A DNA stretch of 5,246 nucleotides, from positions 1 to 5,246 of the forward strand of contig CAZWFW010000060.1 of assembly GCA_964633445.1 (NCBI GenBank), in the 5' to 3' direction. The position numbers and the translations under genes are program-made. The stretch's first letter is position 1, and each line of letters starts with the position of its first letter. The notes under the pieces were generated by a model. It did not search any database. It saw nothing but the letters and a program-made list of their open reading frames with translations, and was not told the origin of the DNA. Positions 1 through 5,246 of the stretch are shown here, in pieces. Origin of the DNA: CAZWFW01 sp964633445 (GTDB lineage Archaea; Undinarchaeota; CAZWFW01).

Positions 1-20
1 GTATAAGCAACCCATAATTA

Positions 21-28
21 TTTATAAA
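21..28 (+). promoter_or_regulatory. TATA-like box for the small membrane protein/pus10 pair
   Basis: The octamer TTTATAAA is centred about 26.5 bp before the ATG at 51. In archaea transcription starts roughly 25-27 bp after the TATA centre, so the mRNA would begin at or within a few bases of the ATG and be leaderless. No Shine-Dalgarno-like sequence precedes this ATG, which agrees. A BRE element was not clear. Seen by eye only. Confidence 0.6.
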
Positions 29-50
29 GTGATTTAGTTTATACGTTATT

Positions 51-302
51 ATGAGTAAGTTTAAGGGCCAGTTAACTGGGATACTGATATGCTTAGCTTG
101 TATAGTGATTGGTGTTTTGTACGGCTATGCGCTTTACACCCCAAAATTTAGGATTTATGCGATTGCAATTCCCGTGGTTTTGGCATTTTATACTTTGATA
201 GCAATAGGATTCTGGATAGGCACCGAAATGGTTAGAAGTACTGGTATTGAGGAGGAAATAAAAGAGCCTAAAAAATCAGAAAAGAAGAAAAAAAGAAAGT
301 AG
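51..302 (+). CDS. Small two-helix membrane protein, function unknown
   Basis: A protein of 83 residues that I cannot assign to a named family. Two hydrophobic segments are visible, about residues 8-28 and 36-57, joined by a short loop with a Pro-Lys-Phe-Arg turn. A charged tail follows: an acidic stretch (EEEIKE, about 67-72), then a very lysine-rich end in which most of the last 12 residues are Lys or Arg. By the positive-inside rule the basic tail would be cytoplasmic, giving a hairpin with both ends inside. The ATG lies about 26 bp after a TATA-like box and needs no leader. Its TAG stop is separated by one base from the TTG start of pus10, so the two are almost certainly co-transcribed and probably translationally coupled. 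The basic tail could contact RNA or ribosomes, but that is only inference. The gene looks real because of its promoter, its tight packing and its plausible membrane topology. Confidence 0.75.
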   Translation: MSKFKGQLTGILICLACIVIGVLYGYALYTPKFRIYAIAIPVVLAFYTLIAIGFWIGTEMVRSTGIEEEIKEPKKSEKKKKRK

Positions 303-303
303 T

Positions 304-1260
304 TTGATAGCTTATTCTCTTGATGAATTAAAACGTAAGCTGAAGGAATATGAATTTAGAACTTTCTTAGTTGGGGTTCGCAACGGAGAGAAAAAGGTAG
401 TGCTAAGGGGTAAGATAGTTAAGTTTATAAAAGAAAATTTTAATGCTAAACCAGAGTATAATGATCCCGAAATAGTTATTATCTATGACGTTCATAGAGA
501 TCGTTACGAACTTCAGGTAAACTCTCTCTATATTTTCGGTAGATATAGAAAGCTTGTTCGCGGCATTCCCCAAACTATATGGCCATGCAGAAAATGTAGA
601 GGCAGAGGTTGTAAATACTGCAACTATAAAGGGAAGCTATACGATACATCAGTGCAGGAGTTAATTCAAAGAGTTCCATTAGAAGCTACGGAAGGGAGAG
701 ATGCCAAATTTCATGGTCTTGGCAGAGAAGATATAGACGCGAGAATGCTTGGAAATGGGAGACCCTTTGTTTTGGAGATTATTGAACCAAAAAGAAGGTA
801 TATCGATCTGAAGGAAATCGAGCAGAAAATTAACGAATTCGCTAGAGGTAAGGTTGAAGTTTTTAACTTAAGATTTGCTGATTCAAGTACTGTAAGGCTA
901 ATTAAATCTGTTAAAGTCGATAAAACATATCTGGCAATTGTAAAATTTGACAGAGATATTAGAGAGGAGGAATTGGAAAAAATAAAGGAATTGGAGGGGA
1001 AAATTATTGAACAGCATACACCTAGAAGAGTTTTGCATAGAAGGGCTGATAAGGTTAGAAGAAGAATGATAAAGGAAATTAGTAGCAGATTGCTTAATAA
1101 AAATGTTGTAGAATTCAGGATAACTTGCGAGTCTGGAACTTATGTTAAGGAATTGATTAGCGGAGATGAGGGTAGAACAAAGCCAAGTGTTGCTGAAATT
1201 TTGAATGCAAAACCTGTAAAGATAGAATTGGATGTCATAAGGATTCACGATCTGTTTTAA
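304..1260 (+). CDS. pus10: tRNA pseudouridine synthase Pus10 (Psi54/Psi55)
   Basis: Archaeal Pus10 isomerises uridine 55, and in many archaea also uridine 54, in the T-arm of tRNA; it does the job TruB does in bacteria. The 318-residue product has a THUMP-like N-terminal part (about 18-90, with FRTFLVG and a VNSLYIFGRYRKL segment), then a four-cysteine probable zinc site C95-x2-C98-x4-C103-x2-C106, then the catalytic domain. The family signature GREDIDARMLG lies at 140-150; D143 is the likely catalytic Asp by analogy with the GRxD motif of other pseudouridine synthases. RRVLHRRADKVR (241-252) and ESGTYVKELISGDEGRTKPS (276-295) are also characteristic. The start is TTG: the frame is closed by a TAA at 259-261 and no ATG or GTG lies between. 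Many archaeal homologues are longer (roughly 390-430 residues, from memory) and carry an extra N-terminal Cys-rich motif of the type CxxCLGR, absent here. Identity is secure; the short N-terminus is the odd point. Confidence 0.95.
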   Translation: MIAYSLDELKRKLKEYEFRTFLVGVRNGEKKVVLRGKIVKFIKENFNAKPEYNDPEIVIIYDVHRDRYELQVNSLYIFGRYRKLVRGIPQTIWPCRKCRGRGCKYCNYKGKLYDTSVQELIQRVPLEATEGRDAKFHGLGREDIDARMLGNGRPFVLEIIEPKRRYIDLKEIEQKINEFARGKVEVFNLRFADSSTVRLIKSVKVDKTYLAIVKFDRDIREEELEKIKELEGKIIEQHTPRRVLHRRADKVRRRMIKEISSRLLNKNVVEFRITCESGTYVKELISGDEGRTKPSVAEILNAKPVKIELDVIRIHDLF

Positions 1261-1263
1261 ATT

Positions 1264-1278
1264 ACTTTTTCAATTTTT
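1264..1278 (+). terminator. Probable oligo-T terminator after pus10
   Basis: Two T5 runs (1266-1270 and 1274-1278) follow the pus10 stop within 20 bases. Archaeal termination commonly needs only a U-rich tract and no hairpin, and none is seen here. The second run also forms part of the TATA-like box of the next gene, so the two roles share the same bases. Inferred by eye. Confidence 0.4.
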
Positions 1279-1282
1279 AATA
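1274..1282 (+). promoter_or_regulatory. TATA-like box for dys
   Basis: TTTTTAATA is centred about 28 bp before the ATG at 1306, the same spacing seen before the other promoter-bearing genes of the window, and predicts a leaderless transcript. A second AT-rich octamer (CTTAAAAT, 1283-1290) lies closer to the start, at a less suitable distance. Confidence 0.45.
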
Positions 1283-1305
1283 CTTAAAATCTCTTATGAA
1301 AACTA

Positions 1306-2229
1306 ATGGCTGAGGTTAAAGATTTCAAAATAAGCAAAGGTATTAGGATTGCCAGCATTTTCAAGCAGATGAAGGATTCTGGAGGATTCAATGCCAAGTT
1401 TTTTGGCCAATCCTTCGAGATTTTACGAGAAATGATTAAAAACAAAGATTGTCTAAAAATTCTGACATTTCCTGCTTGCATTATTGCTACAGGTTGTAGA
1501 GGAGTTATAAGAGATTTCGTTAAGAATAAGTGGTTTGATGTTGTAATAACGACTTGCGGGACTCTTGATCATGACATTGCAAGAAGCTTCAAGCCATATT
1601 GCCATGGTAGTTTCGATGTGGATGATGCTGAGCTGAAGGAAAGGGGTATTTTCAGAATAGGTAACGTATTTGCTCCGCGGGAGAGCTATGCATATGTTAT
1701 TGAAGAAAAAATGAGAGAGTGGCTCAAGGAAATTGCGAATGAGAAGAGAGATGAACTAGCAAGCTATGAGCTCTGCTGGGAGATTGGTAAAAGGATTGAT
1801 GATGATGGCTCAATCCTACATTGGTGTTATAAAAACAAAATACCTGTTATTGTGCCAGGAATAACGGATGGTGCTGTGGGATACCAAATCTGGTTATTCT
1901 CGCAAACTAAAAAATTTAAAATCGATATTTTAAAAGATGAGAGCCTACTTAACGATTTGATGTGGGGAGCAAAGAAAGTAGGTGCCTTAATTATCGGGGG
2001 AGGTATCTCAAAACACCATGCAATATGGTGGGCCCAGTTTGCTGATGGACTAGATTATGCGGTTTATATAACTACAGCAAGCGAATACGATGGCAGTCTT
2101 TCAGGAGCGAGAACTAGAGAAGCGATATCCTGGAATAAGATTAAGAAAGACGCTAAGCATGTTACTATCATTGGAGATGCAACAATCCTTCTGCCAATTT
2201 TGCTTGCAGGATTGTTGGAGGTAGTGTAN
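1306..2229 (+). CDS. dys: Deoxyhypusine synthase; last codon cut by the assembly gap
   Basis: Deoxyhypusine synthase uses NAD and spermidine to transfer an aminobutyl group to one lysine of translation factor aIF5A. The 307 readable residues cover the usual archaeal length (about 310-320). Family signatures are clear: TTCGTLDHDIA (82-92), VPGITDGAVGYQIW (183-196), GGGISKHH (231-238), DYAVYITTASEYDGSLSGAR (250-269) and EAISWNKI (272-279). K278 corresponds to the lysine that forms the covalent enzyme intermediate, with W276 beside it; most homologues I recall have SWGK rather than SWNK. The start ATG gives the expected N-terminus and sits about 28 bp after a TATA-like box. The final readable codon is TA followed by N. 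The preceding ILLAGLLEVV is a normal C-terminus for the family, so TAA or TAG is likely, though Tyr or a short extension is possible. The frame continuing to 2382 reads through the N run into sequence antisense to the next gene and should not be annotated as protein. Confidence 0.95.
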
Positions 2230-2328
2230 NNNNNNNNNNNNNNNNNNNNNNNNNNNNNNNNNNNNNNNNNNNNNNNNNNNNNNNNNNNNNNNNNNNNNNN
2301 NNNNNNNNNNNNNNNNNNNNNNNNNNNN
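2229..2328. other. Assembly gap (100 N)
   Basis: A run of exactly 100 N, a common placeholder for a scaffold gap of unknown length. It sits between the convergent 3' ends of dys and the methylthiotransferase gene. The true distance, any terminator and even additional genes could be hidden here. The stop codon of the minus-strand gene (2333-2335) lies only four bases beyond the gap, so that gene is intact. Confidence 0.98.
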
Positions 2329-2332
2329 GAAT

Positions 2333-3616
2333 TTATACCAAAATACCCTTTAAGTAAGTTTCACGAGCTTCCACAATTCTGACATTAACAAATTTTCCAC
2401 GCAAATCTTTATCGATTACCACAGGTTTATAATTGGATAATCTGCCTATATAACCACCCTTCCACCCCTTCTGAGTAACCAGAATCTCCTCAACTCTGCC
2501 AATGTATCGCTTATTTTTTTCCAATGCAATTTTTGCGCTAAGTTCCGTTAATTTTTTAGATCTTTCAGCAATTACATCACCAGGAACTTTATTGGGCATC
2601 TTTTCAGCTTCTGTACCCGGTCTTTCGCCAAATTTAGAAATGTTAACAATATCTGGCTCTATTTTTTCAACTAATTTTAGGGTTTCAGCGAAATTACTTT
2701 CCGTTTCTCCAGGAAACCCTACAATAATATCCGTTGAAAGGCAGAGTTCTGGATAAGCTTTTCTAAACTTATCTACAATTTCCATAAACTCCTTAATTGT
2801 ATACCCCCTTTGCATAAGTTCTAGAATTCTGTCTGAGCCACTTTGCACAGGGATATGCAAGAACTTGTAAACCTTTTCACTGCTATAAGCCTCAATCATA
2901 TCATCAAGAATATTTATAAGGTTTCTGGGCTGCATCATTCCTATTCTCACCTTAAATTTTCCTTCAATACTGCAAATTTTGTTAATTAACTCGGGTAGCA
3001 TCTGCTTACCTTTATCAATACCGTAAGCTGCGTTATCTTGGCTGGTAATCCAAACTTCCTTACAACCCTCCTTTATAGCCTGCTCCACCTCGTTAACGAC
3101 ATTATTAATATCGAAGCTGTAAATTTTTCCTCTGGTAAATCTAACTATGCAATATGCGCATCTCCTCCATGAACATCCTTCAAGAATTGGAACCACAGCA
3201 ACATACTTATTTTTTCTAACTCTCGGCATGCAAATCTTCTCCACATTTCTTTCTTTAACAAAACTAACTTGCTTACTGTCCAAAACGCTTTTGCAAGCTT
3301 CTACAATCCTGTCTATTTCCCTTGGGCCAAGAAAGCTTATATCGCTGTTAATTTTTAAAGCATCCTCCCTCTCCTTTGGAACCATGGCTAGACATCCCGC
3401 AACGATAATACGTTTATTAATTCTGCTCAACTCTTTTATTCTTTTCAACATGCGAAAATATGTGGGTTTCTTGACCGTACAGGTGAAAACAATGCAAATA
3501 TCTGCATCTTCGGGTTTATCTACGATGCAAAAATTCGCTTGTCTAAGCAAACCTAGCCCTATCTCATAGTCTGCAACATTCGCTGCACATCCGTAAACTT
3601 CAGCATAGACTTTCAT
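2333..3616 (-). CDS. mtaB: tRNA t6A37 C2-methylthiotransferase (MiaB-like, archaeal/CDKAL1 type), atypical radical-SAM motif
   Basis: Radical-SAM methylthiotransferases of this branch convert t6A at position 37 of ANN-decoding tRNAs into ms2t6A, which supports decoding accuracy. All three family domains are present in 427 residues. The UPF0004 domain (about 1-110) carries the cysteines for the auxiliary 4Fe-4S cluster: C10 in YGCAAN, C46 in FTCTVK and C75 in VAGCLA. The radical-SAM barrel (about 135-360) contains EGCSWRRCAYC (146-156), TSQDNAAYG (191-199), HIPVQSGSDRIL (254-265), STDIIVGFPGET (294-305) and ISKFGERPGTEA (326-337). A C-terminal TRAM RNA-binding domain covers about 364-427. The odd point is the cluster motif C148-x4-C153-x2-C156; the usual form in this family is CX3CX2C. 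The extra residue is a whole codon and the frame stays open, so a simple base-calling indel is unlikely. The gene stands alone with its own promoter and converges on dys across the gap. Family assignment is secure; substrate is inferred from family. Confidence 0.93.
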   Translation of the reverse strand: MKVYAEVYGCAANVADYEIGLGLLRQANFCIVDKPEDADICIVFTCTVKKPTYFRMLKRIKELSRINKRIIVAGCLAMVPKEREDALKINSDISFLGPREIDRIVEACKSVLDSKQVSFVKERNVEKICMPRVRKNKYVAVVPILEGCSWRRCAYCIVRFTRGKIYSFDINNVVNEVEQAIKEGCKEVWITSQDNAAYGIDKGKQMLPELINKICSIEGKFKVRIGMMQPRNLINILDDMIEAYSSEKVYKFLHIPVQSGSDRILELMQRGYTIKEFMEIVDKFRKAYPELCLSTDIIVGFPGETESNFAETLKLVEKIEPDIVNISKFGERPGTEAEKMPNKVPGDVIAERSKKLTELSAKIALEKNKRYIGRVEEILVTQKGWKGGYIGRLSNYKPVVIDKDLRGKFVNVRIVEARETYLKGILV

Positions 3617-3641
3617 AAAGTTTAATATTCGAACTTATGAA

Positions 3642-3649
3642 CTTAAATA
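3642..3649 (-). promoter_or_regulatory. TATA-like box for the methylthiotransferase gene
   Basis: On the minus strand the octamer reads TATTTAAG and is centred about 29.5 bp before the ATG at 3616, predicting a start within a few bases of the ATG and hence a near-leaderless mRNA. It lies just downstream of a T-rich tract that could end the upstream operon, supporting a separate transcription unit. Confidence 0.55.
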
Positions 3650-3660
3650 GATGCTTTTAC

Positions 3661-3674
3661 AAAAATTAAAAAAA
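3661..3674 (-). terminator. Probable oligo-T terminator of the glycosylase operon
   Basis: On the minus strand this stretch reads T7, AA, T5, about 65-75 bases after the stop of the glycosylase gene. A U-rich tract without a hairpin is typical of archaeal intrinsic termination. It separates the operon from the promoter of the next minus-strand gene. Confidence 0.4.
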
Positions 3675-3736
3675 TGAATGGTAGAGATAACGAAGACTAA
3701 ATGAAATACTACAGCAGTATCTTTGTACAAGATAAG

Positions 3737-4324
3737 CTACTTTTTTGACACAAATTTGCTATCCTTTATATAAAACCTTAAAGGCTCCTCCAAATCCTTA
3801 GAGACGCCTATTCTATGCCTTCTAACTATTTCAAAGTTCTCGTCAAACCCTCTGCATATTTTTATAGGACTTCTTTGCTTAGTAACGTCTACCCCATTAA
3901 ATCTTTTGTCGATTGCTAAAGCCTTCGTTAGCTTTCCAGGCCCATTAGTTAAGTTTTTTGTATCGGCAACCTCTCTGTTCTTCATCATGATTTCTATACC
4001 ATTTATAGGTTCAATAGCTCTAATCAAAACAGCAGATGCCTTGCCCCTTGGCATTGTAACTATATTTAAAAGCCAATTTCCATGTACAGCATAGATAAAC
4101 GCTGTGCCTGGATCCTCCCACATCAATTCGCTGTAAGGAACTTTGCTACGCCTTGCTACTGATGCTGGATCATCTCTACCAAGATAGGCTTCAGTTTCCA
4201 CAATTTTACCTGCAAGTATATTATTTTTATAAACCCTAACCAAAATTTGGCCAAGTAATTCCTTTGCAACTATTCTAGCATCTCTTTCGTAGAATTTTCT
4301 CGGTAGGGTGTTATATTGCTCCAT
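3737..4324 (-). CDS. Alkyladenine (3-methyladenine) DNA glycosylase, AAG/MPG family
   Basis: Enzymes of this fold (Pur_DNA_glyco) flip out alkylated or deaminated purines such as 3-methyladenine and cut the glycosidic bond, leaving an abasic site. The 195-residue length is normal. Visible family features are the N-terminal LPRKFYERDARIVAKELLG (7-25), GKIVETEAYLG (39-49) with E45 matching the general-base Glu125 of human AAG and Y47 matching Tyr127, then PGTAFIYAVHGNWLLNIV (72-89) with Y78 matching Tyr159, IRAIEP (101-106) with R102 matching Arg182, NGPGKLTKAL (127-136), and the closing RIGVSKDLEEPLRFYI (171-186). Two departures are notable: V56 stands where human AAG has His136 (DDPASV instead of the common DDPASH), and the segment after G82 is one residue shorter than in human AAG. 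The start overlaps the upstream gene by 14 bases, showing an operon. Family assignment is firm; the exact lesion range is not predictable, given the changed pocket residue. Confidence 0.93.
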   Translation of the reverse strand: MEQYNTLPRKFYERDARIVAKELLGQILVRVYKNNILAGKIVETEAYLGRDDPASVARRSKVPYSELMWEDPGTAFIYAVHGNWLLNIVTMPRGKASAVLIRAIEPINGIEIMMKNREVADTKNLTNGPGKLTKALAIDKRFNGVDVTKQRSPIKICRGFDENFEIVRRHRIGVSKDLEEPLRFYIKDSKFVSKK

Positions 4325-5018
4325 ATTTCCTTAAGATTTCCAAAGTTTTATCAATGTTTTTCTTCGTGAGGTATTTTGAGAGATACTCTATAACAAAGTA
4401 GCCTGTATAGCTTCTACTTTCTTTGAAAAATCTTTTCCAATCTACTACACCGGAACCTAAAGGCAGATGCACCTCTTCGTTATTAAAATCGCTTATGTGC
4501 ATATGTGAAGCATGTTTTAAGAATATCCACAAATCATCGATATCAACAACATGACTTGTATCCAAACAAAAACCTATGTTGCTAAATTCCTCGAAATGCA
4601 TATATTGCAGATCACCGGGTGTTCTCAAGTTCGCTCCCTTGCTTCTCAAATTTTCAATTGCAAGAAATATTTCATTTTTATCTAACCATTCATCCAATAT
4701 TTTTAAATTTTCAACCATCACCTCCCTATTTCCGTAAAGGCAGTGCATAACAAATATTTTAGCGTCAAAACAAGTTAATATATTGCCTATAGCCTTTTTC
4801 ATCTGTTCGACATCTTCTTTCCTTTTATTTATATGATAGTTTGGCAGATGAGATGAAACAACATTGAAATCATAACCTTTTACACTTTTTTCAACTTTTC
4901 TGACATTTTCCCTTGTGGGCATGAAATCGCTCCAGAATTTAAGCTCGATATTGTTAACGCTAAATTTGGAGATTTGTTCAAGATCGGTTTTATGAGGTGA
5001 TAAGGCTATGGCGATCAT
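4311..5018 (-). CDS. TIM-barrel protein of the xylose isomerase-like/AP endonuclease 2 fold
   Basis: The family holds sugar-phosphate isomerases/epimerases and, more distantly, endonuclease IV. Counting from the ATG at 5018 the protein has 235 residues. Candidate metal ligands appear in the expected order: His57 (SSHLP), His92 (MHC), Glu122 (IEN), Asp153 and His156 (LDTSH), His174 (MHISD), Glu182/His184 (EVHLPLGSG) and Glu211 (VIEYL). This resembles the trinuclear metal site of endonuclease IV, with Glu replacing the Asp two residues before the seventh His. The endonuclease IV hallmark segments are not present, and LPLGSGVVDWKRF looks more like the isomerase/epimerase group. The operon with a DNA glycosylase makes a DNA-repair role attractive but unproven. 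An upstream in-frame ATG at 5054 would add 12 residues. I prefer 5018 because the barrel begins there (MIAIALSPHK) and a TATA-like box at 5042-5049 fits a leaderless start at 5018 but would lie inside the longer gene. Confidence 0.85.
   Translation of the reverse strand: MIAIALSPHKTDLEQISKFSVNNIELKFWSDFMPTRENVRKVEKSVKGYDFNVVSSHLPNYHINKRKEDVEQMKKAIGNILTCFDAKIFVMHCLYGNREVMVENLKILDEWLDKNEIFLAIENLRSKGANLRTPGDLQYMHFEEFSNIGFCLDTSHVVDIDDLWIFLKHASHMHISDFNNEEVHLPLGSGVVDWKRFFKESRSYTGYFVIEYLSKYLTKKNIDKTLEILRKYGAI
4328..4332 (-). promoter_or_regulatory. Shine-Dalgarno-like AAGGA before the glycosylase start
   Basis: On the minus strand AAGGA sits three bases before the ATG at 4324, inside the end of the upstream coding region. 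As an internal operon gene it needs its own ribosome access or coupling to the upstream stop, and the 14-base overlap provides both. The spacing is a little short. Confidence 0.4.
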
Positions 5019-5041
5019 GAGAAGTTTTTGGCTAAATCTGC

Positions 5042-5049
5042 AAATATTT
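5042..5049 (-). promoter_or_regulatory. TATA-like box for the TIM-barrel/glycosylase operon
   Basis: The palindromic octamer AAATATTT is centred about 27.5 bp before the ATG at 5018, matching the spacing before the other promoter-bearing genes of the window. It supports 5018 as start rather than 5054, whose upstream region at the matching distance (about 5076-5086) is not AT-rich. Confidence 0.5.
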
Positions 5050-5108
5050 GCCATACGAGGCTTGGCTCAGGGACCATCTGCTTGTCTTCTCAATAGTCTA
5101 TATATTCT

Positions 5109-5246
5109 CTAACTCATTTTATAGCCTAAGCCTTTTAGCTCTTTTACCCTGTAGAACATACAATAAACTTTCAAGACGCATCTACTTATCATGGTTATAA
5201 GCATAAGAACTAGGAAAATTATTCTGAATCTACGCCATAAAAACTT
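5109..5246 (-). CDS. Possible C-terminal end of a membrane protein running off the right edge
   Basis: An open minus-strand frame enters from the right edge and runs 45 codons to a TAG at 5109-5111. It encodes a basic start (KFLWRRFR), a hydrophobic stretch (IIFLVLMLITMI, residues 9-20 of the visible part), then a basic tail ending LKGLGYKMS. This would suit a last transmembrane helix followed by a short cytoplasmic tail, or a complete small protein starting at one of the internal ATG codons. The length is short enough to arise by chance in AT-rich DNA, so this is tentative. I do not recognise a family. The plus strand of this region is broken by many stops. Confidence 0.35.
   Translation of the reverse strand, partial: KFLWRRFRIIFLVLMLITMISRCVLKVYCMFYRVKELKGLGYKMS

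Noticed and set aside
898..1248. 116-codon minus-strand frame inside pus10
   Set aside because: It lies entirely antisense to strongly conserved Pus10 coding sequence, and its product is a low-complexity Phe/Asn/Ser-rich string typical of AT-rich shadows.
3147..3569. 140-codon plus-strand frame opposite the methylthiotransferase
   Set aside because: It is antisense to the radical-SAM and UPF0004 domains with clear conserved motifs, and its product has no recognisable features.
3706..3733. Two short overlapping inverted repeats (ATACT/AGTAT and ATCTT/AAGAT) after the glycosylase stop
   Set aside because: Stems are only five AT-rich pairs each and share bases, so they cannot be told from chance; the T-rich tract further on is the better terminator candidate.
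5019..5054. Upstream in-frame ATG as start of the TIM-barrel gene
   Set aside because: The extra 12 residues precede the natural first barrel strand, and the candidate TATA box for 5018 falls inside them; kept as an alternative only.
5055..5108. Possible C/D box or other small RNA in the less AT-rich stretch (a CTGA box on the minus strand)
   Set aside because: No convincing RTGATGA C box at suitable spacing and no stable stem were found; a single CTGA is not evidence.
1..5246. CRISPR arrays, insertion sequences, tRNA or rRNA genes
   Set aside because: No regularly spaced direct repeats, no transposase-like frame or terminal repeats, and no tRNA-like or rRNA-like segment were seen on either strand.

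Overview
The window looks like a piece of an AT-rich archaeal genome, probably a draft or metagenome assembly. The archaeal signs are a stand-alone Pus10 tRNA pseudouridine synthase, a deoxyhypusine synthase, an archaeal/eukaryal-type tRNA methylthiotransferase with a TRAM domain, and TATA-like boxes centred about 26-30 bp before four start codons, which suggests mostly leaderless mRNAs. The gene content would fit a euryarchaeon, perhaps near Archaeoglobales, but that placement is a guess from general impression, not from a search. A run of exactly 100 N (2229-2328) is an assembly gap of unknown true size.

Left part, plus strand: a TATA-like box (21-28) precedes a small two-helix membrane protein of unknown function (51-302). 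One base after its stop, pus10 begins with a TTG codon (304-1260). A T-rich spacer serves both as probable terminator and as promoter for dys, deoxyhypusine synthase (1306 to about 2229), which activates aIF5A. Its last codon is cut by the gap, and the reading frame that continues across the N run is an artefact.

Right part, minus strand: beyond the gap lies a tRNA t6A37 methylthiotransferase gene (2333-3616), convergent with dys, with its own promoter and with an unusual CX4CX2C spacing in its radical-SAM cluster motif. Upstream of it is a two-gene operon: a xylose-isomerase-like/AP-endonuclease-2-fold TIM-barrel protein (4311-5018, possibly from 5054), overlapping by 14 bases an alkyladenine (3-methyladenine) DNA glycosylase (3737-4324). 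At the right edge, 5109-5246 holds the possible end of another minus-strand gene with one hydrophobic segment.

Two themes run through the genes. Three enzymes tune translation: Pus10 on the T-arm of tRNA, the methylthiotransferase on tRNA A37, and deoxyhypusine synthase on aIF5A. The minus-strand pair suggests base-excision repair, if the TIM-barrel protein really acts on the abasic sites that the glycosylase makes. I saw no mobile element, CRISPR array, tRNA or rRNA. The points most worth following are the altered radical-SAM motif, the glycosylase/TIM-barrel operon, and the small membrane protein coupled to pus10.
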